Program-made: the position numbers and the translations under genes
The notes under the pieces: generated by a model
Told to the model about the DNA's origin: nothing
Database searches by the model: none
The model's input: the letters and a program-made list of their open reading frames with translations, nothing else
Virus record (IMG/VR): IMGVR_UViG_3300042392_001041
Coordinates: 1-40,553 of that record
From: a virus
DNA length: 40,553 nt
Direction: 5' to 3' (one strand)
Shown: piece after piece, positions 22,091 to 29,059 of the stretch
How positions within the stretch are numbered: the stretch's first letter is position 1
Layout: the number at the start of each line of letters is the position of its first letter

Positions 22091-23077
22091 TCATGCCGAC
22101 ACCAACCCGCGACGAACCCGAACCGCAACCGCAGAACCCAACCGCCCCGCCGTCTTCCCGTTGTTCTTTCCACCATGAAGAAGAAAGGTGACAGATCGAC
22201 CAACCGAATCGGGAAGACAAACACCGCAAGCGACACAAGCCCCAACACCCAACGCGCCACGGGATGCCGACGACCGCCGACCATCCAGCCCGACAACATG
22301 GGCGGGAATATTCAACCCGTCCCGCGCCCACTTGCCCGACACGGGACACTCAACCGCCGACGGCACAGGAGCAACCGCCAAAGCGCGCGCCCAAAGTTCT
22401 ACGGCATGAGTCTTATTATCGGCAAGCATCGCCAACGGCAAACCGAGACGACTACCCGCCCGCGCCATCTTGGCGACGTTGAAAGAATCAGCCGAAAGAT
22501 AAACAGCCAAATTAGAGGGGGCAGGTAGTAACGCCTTGACCTTGACCGCGTCGCGCGTGTATATCCAATGATCTACCGACGAGGTAGCAACAACCGCGGA
22601 ACGAATCGCGCGCCCGTACCAAGTCGCAAAAATATCACCGCCCGAATGCCAACGAAAACACGGTGACACAACACCGCGCGCCCTTTGCTGGTTCTCGGAA
22701 TGTTGAACACACGCAACCAACGCCGACACAACCGCCGACAGTCCCGCGCATTCTTTCAAGTGTTGAAGGTTCGCAAGATTCACATCTGACCCCGCGCCAT
22801 ATTGTGGCGCGCGTGCTTCAAGCCCGCCCGCGTAACAATCAACACACGCCGAAGTCGTGGCATCGCATGACCCGCCAACATTCAACGCACCAACGGGCAA
22901 AGGTAAAGCATTAGCAACTAACGCCGACGCGCTCCCCTTGCTGTCAATCTGAACTATGGGCGAAGTCTTCGCGTCATGGTGAAGCATGAACCGCAACGAC
23001 AAACCGCAACGACACGAAACAAAAACCCCGCCACCAATTGACGCGGTAACAGTAGGTAAACGATCCTTGCGCATCAT
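22091..23077 (-). CDS. Gp88-like Cys-rich protein, possible iron-sulfur protein
   Basis: 328 residues; start overlaps the previous gene (ATGATG across its TGA). Key features: GGSCDATTSACVDCYAGGLE (Cys71, Cys78, Cys81), CFRWHSGGDIFATWYGRAIR (Cys140, His144, Asp148), LSADSFN, ECPVSGKW (Cys244) and ACVACGVCLPDS (Cys281, Cys284, Cys287). The CxxCYA and HSGGD motifs are those of the Gp88-type proteins of phages as I remember them. The two Cys triads suggest one or two iron-sulfur clusters; the first is near but not identical to the radical-SAM CxxxCxxC. Activity is unknown. The gene is GC-rich with many CpG-rich codons, unlike the late genes. Confidence 0.6.
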   Translation of the reverse strand: MMRKDRLPTVTASIGGGVFVSCRCGLSLRFMLHHDAKTSPIVQIDSKGSASALVANALPLPVGALNVGGSCDATTSACVDCYAGGLEARAPQYGAGSDVNLANLQHLKECAGLSAVVSALVACVQHSENQQRARGVVSPCFRWHSGGDIFATWYGRAIRSAVVATSSVDHWIYTRDAVKVKALLPAPSNLAVYLSADSFNVAKMARAGSRLGLPLAMLADNKTHAVELWARALAVAPVPSAVECPVSGKWARDGLNIPAHVVGLDGRRSSASRGALGVGACVACGVCLPDSVGRSVTFLLHGGKNNGKTAGRLGSAVAVRVRRGLVSA

Positions 23078-23391
23078 TCACCGCCCGCATAATGAACGCG
23101 CAACAACTCCGCGAACTCATCAACAATCGCACAAATTAAGCGCGCCAGGGCGTGGCCGCCAGCTAGTGAATGCGCTTCATTAACTCGATCATTAATCCAA
23201 GCCATTCGGTCAAAGTTCACCGGGCTAATTGATTCTGACCAGGTGGCATCACAACGCTCACACAGCCCTACGGCAACATTAAAAGACCCCGAATGCCAAA
23301 CGCCGTTTGAATCCGTCAACCCTTCAACCCGACACCAACCAGTCGCGGGAGTGTCAACTCCGCACGAATCACACTTCACTAATTCATTCAT
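23074..23391 (-). CDS. Zinc-finger protein
   Basis: 105 residues from ATG 23391, with AAGGGG before it. MNELVKCDSCGVDTPATGWC and GLCERCDATW give CxxC pairs near residues 7-10 and 44-47 (a four-Cys zinc ribbon), followed by a helical C-terminus (HALARLICAIVDEFAELLRV). The 17-base leader TTCATTACTACCCCTTA (plus strand) also precedes the first gene of the cassette, so this gene probably has its own strong translation start after the internal terminator. It overlaps the Gp88-like gene by four bases. Confidence 0.65.
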   Translation of the reverse strand: MNELVKCDSCGVDTPATGWCRVEGLTDSNGVWHSGSFNVAVGLCERCDATWSESISPVNFDRMAWINDRVNEAHSLAGGHALARLICAIVDEFAELLRVHYAGGE

Positions 23392-23407
23392 TACTACCCC
23401 TTACATA

Positions 23408-23434
23408 TAGAAAGCCCGCCCCCATTGGGCGAGC
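23408..23434 (-). terminator. Internal terminator of the minus-strand cassette
   Basis: On the minus strand GCTCGCCC pairs with GGGCGGGC (eight pairs, one G-U) around AATGG and is followed by TTTCT. It lies between the tRNA-like hairpin and the gene starting at 23391. The short T run suggests partial termination, which would lower expression of the distal genes. Confidence 0.6.
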
Positions 23435-23437
23435 AGT

Positions 23438-23483
23438 GCCGTCTCAGGAATTGAACCCGACGAAGCCCCCAACGGGCGACGGC
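23438..23483 (-). ncRNA. tRNA-like mini element (T-arm and acceptor-like stem)
   Basis: On the minus strand GCCGTC (23483-23478) pairs with GACGGC (23443-23438). Inside are a GCCC/GGGC hairpin and a T-arm-like hairpin with loop TTCAATT closed by TCGGG/CCTGA, which matches the tRNA consensus GGTTCAATTCC. There is no D-arm or anticodon arm: the bases before it code for the end of a protein gene. It ends three bases before a terminator hairpin. Options are a remnant of a host tRNA 3' end (as in an attachment site), a processing signal, or a small structured RNA. Confidence 0.4.
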
Positions 23484-23490
23484 TTACCGA

Positions 23491-23649
23491 CTAACCGACC
23501 TGCATCAACTCCCCACAATCACCGCACCAGTAAGCATCCCCAAGAATTGAATCGGGGTCATACTCATGAATCCAATCGGACTGATGGGCGCACAAGTCGG
23601 CGCACTCTTGGCAAAACTCATCGGACACATGAACACGCGCGCAACTCAT
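23491..23649 (-). CDS. Short Cys-rich zinc-binding protein
   Basis: 52 residues; ATG overlaps the TGA of the gene before it (ATGA). It holds CQECADLCAHQ and WCGDCGELM, so CxxC pairs are spaced as in a zinc ribbon, with acidic residues between (HEYDPDSILGD). The stop is eight bases before the tRNA-like element. The second zinc-ribbon protein of this cassette; function unknown. Confidence 0.6.
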   Translation of the reverse strand: MSCARVHVSDEFCQECADLCAHQSDWIHEYDPDSILGDAYWCGDCGELMQVG

Positions 23650-24167
23650 GCCACAACCCCCCAACCGTCTAAAGTCTCCGCGACAAAATCGACCAACTCA
23701 TCCATAGTCAACGGCGGGAAACTCTCGTCATTCAAATATGCCATGCGCGTCGCGTCGTCGTACTTCTCTGAATCTTCGTAGTAACCAAGACACGCGTAAC
23801 GATCCTGCCCAATCTCAACGACGGACGCGTCACAGGTCAACATCACATATGCCATGCGCGGATACTCGTCGCCGTAATCGTCGGGATTCGGAAACCACGC
23901 CCGCAAACAATCGTGACCCCCGCCCGTGTCGTCATGCTCCCACGATAAACCCGTGGCATGAAGTAGCCGATCTATTTGCTCATCTATCGCGTCTAAATAA
24001 GCATCCACAACACGAGACACAACATCACAACCCCACGACGACACCGTGCCATCAGAAAAACGCACCTTGACCCGATCATCAATAACTGACAACACATGAC
24101 CGCGCTCAGTCCCTAAATCATGCGACACGATCACCGCGTCACCCTTAACAAATCCGCAATCACTCAC
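23646..24167 (-). CDS. Hypothetical acidic protein of minus-strand cassette
   Basis: 173 residues from GTG 24167, which overlaps the preceding stop as GTGA; an in-frame ATG at 24203 would overlap by 40 bases. The N-terminal 50 residues look like an SH3/KOW-type barrel (GDAVIVSHDLGTERGHVLSV, VKVRFSDGTVSSW). The rest is acidic and aromatic (FPNPDDYGDEYPRMAYVML, GYYEDSEKYDDATRMAYL). Known families were not recognised; an acidic protein of this kind could bind a basic partner. Confidence 0.6.
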   Translation of the reverse strand: MSDCGFVKGDAVIVSHDLGTERGHVLSVIDDRVKVRFSDGTVSSWGCDVVSRVVDAYLDAIDEQIDRLLHATGLSWEHDDTGGGHDCLRAWFPNPDDYGDEYPRMAYVMLTCDASVVEIGQDRYACLGYYEDSEKYDDATRMAYLNDESFPPLTMDELVDFVAETLDGWGVVA

Positions 24168-24634
24168 AACGCCACCAACCCAGCACCAGCAGTACCGAAG
24201 CACTTAGACAAATCCATAGCCCATGAACCTTCATAGACCGCGTTCGCATCGTTACCAATCATGAAGGCTTCTTCAAACATGACCGTATTATCCGACAACC
24301 GAACATCTTCTAAGTAATCGCCCGCATCAAGAATGGCTGACACTTCGCCCCAAATGAAACCACCCGCCACGCCGTGATTACGACCTTGAACCCTGAACCA
24401 TGCGAACGAATCCACACCAACAAGATCGCCGTCAATCCATGAGTCACCATCATTCGGCAACACATCAACACACACCGACTTCCATTCCTGATGAGCCCAC
24501 TTAATACAGATGTCATACAGCGCAGGCGCAACCGACATACATTCTCTTTCAGTCCCCACGAACAGCGGACGTACCAAATCAAACGAATCGGTCGCGTCGT
24601 TGTAAGACCGCTCCCATATTGAATGAGTGTTCAT
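24164..24634 (-). CDS. First gene of minus-strand cassette, hypothetical
   Basis: 156 residues, ATG preceded by AAGGGG. Acidic and Trp-rich (WAHQEWKSVCVDVLPNDGDS, FAWFRVQGRNHGVAGG), without signal or membrane segments. It follows a possible promoter 60-90 bases upstream, so it heads a five- or six-gene leftward operon. No family is recognised. Confidence 0.6.
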   Translation of the reverse strand: MNTHSIWERSYNDATDSFDLVRPLFVGTERECMSVAPALYDICIKWAHQEWKSVCVDVLPNDGDSWIDGDLVGVDSFAWFRVQGRNHGVAGGFIWGEVSAILDAGDYLEDVRLSDNTVMFEEAFMIGNDANAVYEGSWAMDLSKCFGTAGAGLVAL

Positions 24635-24694
24635 TACTACCCCTTATCTATTTGGCCGCCTAAGCGGATGAACCCGCACGAGTTCACCCCTTGA

Positions 24695-24722
24695 TTCTTA
24701 CACATCCAAACCCGCCAATCAA
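24695..24722 (-). promoter_or_regulatory. Possible leftward promoter TTGATT-N16-TAAGAA
   Basis: Read on the minus strand, TTGATT (24722-24717) and TAAGAA (24700-24695) are 16 bases apart; shifted by one base the -10 box reads AAGAAT with 17. The inferred start is about 55 bases before ATG 24634. The match is fair, and no other candidate is nearer. Confidence 0.4.
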
Positions 24723-24967
24723 GTGTTAACCCCCACCAACAAAAACCAGGCAAACCGGGGTGATCGATCCGAAACTATTCGGCAGGACTCGCGCACCGCT
24801 ACCGCGTCTCTGTCGGTAAGCACGCTGACCGCATCGCAACAGCCCGACACCAACACGACGCAGTCGGGGCGGTAGCACCCCGTGAGGGATCGCAACCCAT
24901 CGCCACCGATCAGACCCCGAACCCCGCCACCGTTTGGCCGTCTCACTATGCGACACGCCCCACCCAT
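24719..24967 (-). CDS. Doubtful small Cys-containing protein
   Basis: 82 codons open from ATG 24967. The product begins MGGACRIVRRPNGG and contains CYRPDC and SGCCDAVSV. TAGGTT lies five bases before the ATG, the spacing seen in leaderless actinobacterial genes, and the three CTAGACC repeats are just upstream. Against it, the low codon quality and overlap of its end with the leftward promoter. It may be a spurious frame in GC-rich control DNA. Confidence 0.25.
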   Translation of the reverse strand: MGGACRIVRRPNGGGVRGLIGGDGLRSLTGCYRPDCVVLVSGCCDAVSVLTDRDAVAVRESCRIVSDRSPRFAWFLLVGVNT

Positions 24968-24975
24968 GCCCGAAC

Positions 24976-25008
24976 CTAGACCACCAGCCTAGACCTACGC
25001 GCTAGACC
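24976..25008. repeat. Three CTAGACC repeats spaced 13 bp
   Basis: Identical heptamers at 24976-24982, 24989-24995 and 25002-25008, each 13 bases after the last, followed by a partial CTAGTCT at 25010-25016. Regular spacing near one helical turn in the divergent control region suggests binding sites for a regulator or replication initiator (iteron-like). Confidence 0.55.
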
Positions 25009-25016
25009 GCTAGTCT

Positions 25017-25636
25017 GTTATGCCCCACCACCTACCTCGTGACCGTGCCCAAACCTGGCCGCACCCCCCGCACACCCATTGGGGGGCCCCACCCCCCTCT
25101 CCCTATTCACTCTCCCGTATTTTTCGACCTTTTTCAAAGGGTGTCCTTGCCGGGGGCTTGGCATCTTCGATGTTGGAAGGTCAAGGGCTTCCGCCGTTGG
25201 CGGCTAACGCCTCACCATCGCCAGCGTGGCTGTCGAAGTTCGTTGTTGTCATCCGTGTGTTGTCACATCGGTGACTTGTACGTTGTCTCAGACCTTTCGG
25301 TCTGCCCCAATGCCCTACCGTTGGCGGCCCTACACCGTACCAACACCCGAACCTTAACGATGTTCACTCGTTTCATTATTTAACTACCTACCCACGGCTT
25401 ACTGGCTGGCATCCAATTCGACTGTTGGCTTGACTCCACGCATGGGATCCGAACCCCCTTTCAGGTCACAAAGTCCCTACGCTCCTGGTTAGACAGGCTT
25501 ACTACGGGCGAGTTCCGCTTGGCGTGTCATCCCGACAGGCTCAAGCTTCGTAAGTTCGGTGACATGACAATACCATGGGGCTGTATGGTGATAGTGTCAG
25601 TTTTTGTAACAGGACAAAGTTTATTTGGGAGAAGAT
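25017..25636. other. Non-coding control region between divergent blocks
   Basis: About 620 bases without a credible gene. It contains a G6/C6 inverted repeat around 25080-25106, a GTCAC-ATCG-GTGAC hairpin near 25262-25275, a CAGACC-TTTC-GGTCTG hairpin near 25290-25305, and CGTTGGCGGC twice (around 25193 and 25319). Close to the first late gene, TGTATGGTGATAG (about 25582-25594) is a weak promoter candidate. The many hairpins suggest a structured leader or origin, but none matches a class I know. Confidence 0.5.
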
Positions 25637-25921
25637 ATGACAACTGTTGATGATTTGATGCGAACTGTTACAAGATTAGGTAACGATGCGCTGGTCGCTC
25701 AAGCCCGTTTCGCGTTGGAGTCCGCCGGGATCTTCCTGACACCTGATATGTGTAAGGCAGCTTTTTGTGCAGCAGCGCACATTGTCGAGCTTGCGGAGCG
25801 TTCTTATGACGTGAACTCATTGACAGCAGGCGAAATGGTCGCTACGCAGTCGGTTGGTTCGCTCGCAATGCAGATTTGGGCCACCCTTCACGACCTGACA
25901 TCAGGCAAAGACCTTATATGA
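25637..25921 (+). CDS. First gene of the late block, hypothetical
   Basis: 94 residues from ATG 25637, with GGGAGAAG just upstream. Soluble and helical with Ala-rich stretches (LVAQARFALESAGIFL, CKAAFCAAAHIVELAERSY). Its end overlaps the next gene as ATGA. Position directly before the likely small terminase suggests a packaging accessory role; no family recognised. Confidence 0.6.
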   Translation: MTTVDDLMRTVTRLGNDALVAQARFALESAGIFLTPDMCKAAFCAAAHIVELAERSYDVNSLTAGEMVATQSVGSLAMQIWATLHDLTSGKDLI

Positions 25922-26472
25922 CGATGCGGAAAGCGTTTGATGACGCAGATGACATCATTGAAGGCATCAAAGGTCGCCGTCCTACCCAGTCGAAGCCCAC
26001 CAAAGTGGTGGATGACTTAAATGGAGTGGTAATTATTTCTAAAGGCGAGGCTCAACAAGCCAAAAGAGCGTCCCGTGCAGCCGACATTGAAGAGGTTCGG
26101 GTCAAAAAGGTGCTGGAAAAGGAAGAACGACGCAAGTCAGCCGAACAATTGAAGGTTTTGGGGCAAGATCTGCTCGCTTCAGGGGTCGCATCACGGGAAA
26201 TTCTCCCCAAATTGGCGCAATCCATCATTGTTGACCTCGGTTTACGCCTGGTTAGTAACGAATGGGAGATTAAGTCCGCCGAAGAAGCCACAAAGGTAGC
26301 AAAGATTTGGTATGACATCCTCAGACTAGAGTCGGGCCAGGCAACAACGATCAACGAGAACCGCACCGGGAACCCCGAAGACCGTCTGTCACGCCTAGAA
26401 GAGTTAAGATCAGAAGCGAAAGCCCGTGTCGAAGCAGGGTTGCGCGCAATAGGTGACGGCCAAAGCGGATAA
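25918..26472 (+). CDS. Probable terminase small subunit
   Basis: 184 residues from ATG 25918. A basic N-terminus (KGRRPTQSKPTKVVDDL) precedes a long charged helix (RASRAADIEEVRVKKVLEKE) and further helices (KSAEQLKVLGQDLLASGVAS, SAEEATKVAKIWYDILRLES). Length, helical oligomer-like design and location two genes before the large terminase fit a small terminase subunit, which recognises phage DNA for packaging. No helix-turn-helix is obvious in it; the next gene has one, so the pair may share the role. Confidence 0.5.
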   Translation: MTMRKAFDDADDIIEGIKGRRPTQSKPTKVVDDLNGVVIISKGEAQQAKRASRAADIEEVRVKKVLEKEERRKSAEQLKVLGQDLLASGVASREILPKLAQSIIVDLGLRLVSNEWEIKSAEEATKVAKIWYDILRLESGQATTINENRTGNPEDRLSRLEELRSEAKARVEAGLRAIGDGQSG

Positions 26473-26477
26473 ATCCC

Positions 26478-26500
26478 ATATCTAATAAACAATATCTAAT
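26478..26500. repeat. Two ATATCTAAT direct repeats
   Basis: ATATCTAAT at 26478-26486 and 26492-26500, 14 bases apart, in the AT-rich 69-base gap before the helix-turn-helix gene. They could be operators or packaging-related sites. Confidence 0.4.
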
Positions 26501-26541
26501 TGAGAAACACATCTACCGCAAAGCGTGATAGAACCTAAAAC

Positions 26542-26781
26542 ATGACAAACCAAACAAAACCTGCCAATCCCATTGACCTTTTGCTCGACCCAACACGTTT
26601 AGTTGTTTCGTTGACTGAAGCATCATTTATTCTTGGTATCGCAAAATCAACTGGCCATAACGCCTACAAAGCAACTGGACTTCTTATGGAAGGTGTTCCA
26701 GTATTAAAAGTTGGCAAGCGTCGCGTTGTTAGCACCATGAAGTTGCGCGCTGCTTTGGGTATTGAAGAACCTGCCCGCTAA
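26542..26781 (+). CDS. Helix-turn-helix protein, excisionase/MerR-like
   Basis: 79 residues. LTEASFILGIAKSTGHNAYK is a helix-turn-helix of the HTH_17/Xis type, followed by a wing (VPVLKVGKRRVVSTMKLRAAL), as in excisionases and small DNA-binding subunits. It lies between the probable small terminase and the large terminase, three bases before the latter. Binding of the cos/pac region as a terminase component, or control of the late genes through the repeats in its own upstream gap, are both possible; an excisionase role is less likely at this distance from the recombinase gene. Confidence 0.7.
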   Translation: MTNQTKPANPIDLLLDPTRLVVSLTEASFILGIAKSTGHNAYKATGLLMEGVPVLKVGKRRVVSTMKLRAALGIEEPAR

Positions 26782-26784
26782 ACA

Positions 26785-28356
26785 ATGAACTTCCTGTCAG
26801 ACGACGAATTCGGTCAACTTACTGGGTCAGAACAAGACGAATACCTGCGACTGCTAGAGATTGACCTACAAGCATGGAAACTCACAGGCAACAAACGCCA
26901 AGAGAAAGCCCACGCCCTCGTCAAGAAGGTTGACTGGTTGCTTTACGGTGGTGCAGCTGGTGGTGGCAAATCCGAACTGCTTGCCTACCACGCACACGAA
27001 CTATCAGCCAAATACCCCGGTCACCGCACACTCCTCGTCCGTACCGCGCTCCCCGAACTACGCCGATCACTCATCATTCGATCCCAAGTCCGATACGCCC
27101 AACTAAACGTGGATGCAGCCCTACGATCCATCGACAACGTTAAAGCCTGGTGGTACGGCAACGGATCAGTCATCGAATACGGATTCTGCGCCCGCGACGA
27201 AGATGTCGGACAATATATGTCTGCTGAGTACGACTTCATCGGTTTTGACGAAGCAACCCAGTTCACCCCCTACCAAATGCTCATGATGTCAGGCCGACTC
27301 CGAACCAGCCGAAAAATGACTGCATTAGGCGTACGAACCCACGTTATGTTCGCAACCAACCCTGGCGACCGTGGACACACATTCCTATACAAAATGCTGG
27401 TACAACCCACCCAGCACGGCAAATACGCTGTTGTCTACGATGTGCGCGACGGATTTGAGAATCCTGATGTAGTACGCCGAGTCGAACTCCCCGACGACCC
27501 AGCAGAGATAGACAAACTAGAAATACCCCACGACCCCACCGACCACCTCATCGTCGCGTTCGTACCGTCAACCGTGGACGACAACCCCCACATTGACCCC
27601 ACATACCGCAAACACCTATCAATGCTTCCCGAAACAGAACGCAAACAAAAACTGTTAGGCGACTGGGACACCTTCACCGGGCAATACTTCTCCGAATTCA
27701 ACCGAGATGTACACGTCATCGCACCATTTGAAATCCCAGCAGAATGGCCACGCTACCGAGGAATCGACTTCGGAACAGCAAACCCCTACTGCTGCCTATG
27801 GGGAGCCTGGGATCCAGCCGACGGAACCTGCTACGTCTACCGAGAGGCATACCAAAAAAACCTCACCGCAGCACAACAAGCCATGCAAATCAAAGAAATG
27901 TCCAAAACCAGCGACGGCAAAAACGAACGCATCACCGCCACCGTCATTGACCCATCCACCTACAGCAACGTCCAAGGCTTAGGGCAAACAGTCGCAGGCG
28001 TATACAACTCACTAGGAGTCTCCACCAGCCGAGCCAAAAACGCCCGTATCTCAGGATGGCAAAACGTCCACCGCTACCTGCAACCAGGCGTAATCAACGA
28101 TGAGCCAAAATTAAAAATTTTCTCTACCTGCGAGCATCTACTTCGTACCCTGCCCGCAATGCGCCACGACAAAACCAAAATTGAAGACGTAGACACCGAC
28201 GATGAAGACCATGCAGTAGACGCACTCCGATATCTGCTAGCCTGCCGTCCGTACAATGAAATCACCCGCAAACATAAACACGCCACATATGATGCAGAGG
28301 GTAGAGTACAAAGGTTCATGGAGAAGTTGGACAAAACAAAAAAGCGGAGATGGTAA
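26785..28356 (+). CDS. terL: Terminase large subunit
   Basis: 523 residues. The ATPase half shows Walker A LLYGGAAGGGKS (55-63), Walker B YDFIGFDEA (Asp155-Glu156) and the coupling motif FATNPGD. The RNase H-like nuclease half has GIDFGTANP (Asp328), VIDPSTYS (Asp389) and DDEDHAVDALRYLL (Asp475, Asp479), the expected acidic triad. It drives DNA into the prohead and cuts the concatemer. It is intact and of usual length. The next gene overlaps as TAATG. Confidence 0.95.
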   Translation: MNFLSDDEFGQLTGSEQDEYLRLLEIDLQAWKLTGNKRQEKAHALVKKVDWLLYGGAAGGGKSELLAYHAHELSAKYPGHRTLLVRTALPELRRSLIIRSQVRYAQLNVDAALRSIDNVKAWWYGNGSVIEYGFCARDEDVGQYMSAEYDFIGFDEATQFTPYQMLMMSGRLRTSRKMTALGVRTHVMFATNPGDRGHTFLYKMLVQPTQHGKYAVVYDVRDGFENPDVVRRVELPDDPAEIDKLEIPHDPTDHLIVAFVPSTVDDNPHIDPTYRKHLSMLPETERKQKLLGDWDTFTGQYFSEFNRDVHVIAPFEIPAEWPRYRGIDFGTANPYCCLWGAWDPADGTCYVYREAYQKNLTAAQQAMQIKEMSKTSDGKNERITATVIDPSTYSNVQGLGQTVAGVYNSLGVSTSRAKNARISGWQNVHRYLQPGVINDEPKLKIFSTCEHLLRTLPAMRHDKTKIEDVDTDDEDHAVDALRYLLACRPYNEITRKHKHATYDAEGRVQRFMEKLDKTKKRRW

Positions 28357-28853
28357 TGAGAATCGTTGACAACTACAATTATTTGCCTGGTTGCTGTTGG
28401 ATCTGTCGAGGGGTCGCCAAACCGATCATTGACATGGAACTAGACCTAGACGGACACAACAGTCCCGAAGACGCAAACCCGTCAGCAATCACCCGTCTCT
28501 ACATCTGTGCCGACTGTGCGCTAGAACTAGCTCGCATGGTTGCACCAGCCCGCGCCGTAGAAATGCGTCGCTTTGGAGAATTCGCAGCAATGGAACGAGT
28601 CGCCAAAGAAATGGGTGACCGAGCCGAAATAGCAGAAGAACGCCTAGCCTTAATCGCAGGAGCAATCGTGGGTGTAGACTCACAACCTGTAGAGCAGGCA
28701 GGCCCTACAAGTCAACTCGACGAGGATGATCCGCCGTTAGGCTCCGCACGGCCCGATGTAGCAGGTTCACCCCTTACCAGCAAGCGTGGTCGTCCTCGTC
28801 GGGAAGACACCCCCAAACCCGAAATAGATACTGATTTCGTTGGTGATCTGTGA
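28356..28853 (+). CDS. Zinc-finger protein between terminase and portal
   Basis: 165 residues from ATG 28356 (ATG 28350 is possible). GCCWICRG and YICADCALELARMV give two CxxC pairs about 35 residues apart, followed by a helix (FAAMERVAKEMGDRAEIAEE) and a Pro/Asp-rich tail with a basic KRGRPRRED patch. It may be a packaging or DNA-binding accessory. No known family. Confidence 0.6.
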   Translation: MRIVDNYNYLPGCCWICRGVAKPIIDMELDLDGHNSPEDANPSAITRLYICADCALELARMVAPARAVEMRRFGEFAAMERVAKEMGDRAEIAEERLALIAGAIVGVDSQPVEQAGPTSQLDEDDPPLGSARPDVAGSPLTSKRGRPRREDTPKPEIDTDFVGDL

Positions 28854-29059
28854 TATTCGCAGTATTCAGCCTCGTCGCCCTACTAGGCATTGTCCTGTTG
28901 TTACTACGCGAGAACCGTAGATTGACTAATCTATTGTTGGCAAAGAACCCATCAGCAGCCATTGCAGCTGAAAAGTTCACCAAGTCAACAAAGAAAGAAC
29001 AAGTCGATCCTCGGTCACGAACATCGTGGCAGTCACCAACTGAAGGCGTAGGGCCATGA
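28850..29059 (+). CDS. Small membrane protein
   Basis: 69 residues; GTG overlaps the upstream TGA. One N-terminal membrane helix (MIFAVFSLVALLGIVLLLL), then RENRRLTNLLLAKNPSAA and a basic Lys-rich tail. It overlaps the portal start by ATGA. Role unknown. Confidence 0.55.
   Translation: MIFAVFSLVALLGIVLLLLRENRRLTNLLLAKNPSAAIAAEKFTKSTKKEQVDPRSRTSWQSPTEGVGP

Noticed and set aside
21926-22528. 200-codon plus-strand frame opposite the Gp88-like gene
   Set aside because: Shadow of the GC-rich minus-strand gene, which has the family motifs and gene overlaps.
23438-23510. Complete tRNA gene on the minus strand
   Set aside because: The D-arm-like GGTCGGTTAG is the end of the 52-residue Cys-rich protein gene, and no anticodon stem with a seven-base loop can be formed.
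25020-25383. Plus-strand frames of 84 and 114 codons in the control region
   Set aside because: Composition is Pro/His/Arg-rich, no ribosome site, and hairpins run through them.
25436-25505. tRNA-like GGGATCCGAACCC segment
   Set aside because: Only three pairs close the apparent T-arm and no acceptor or anticodon stem matches.
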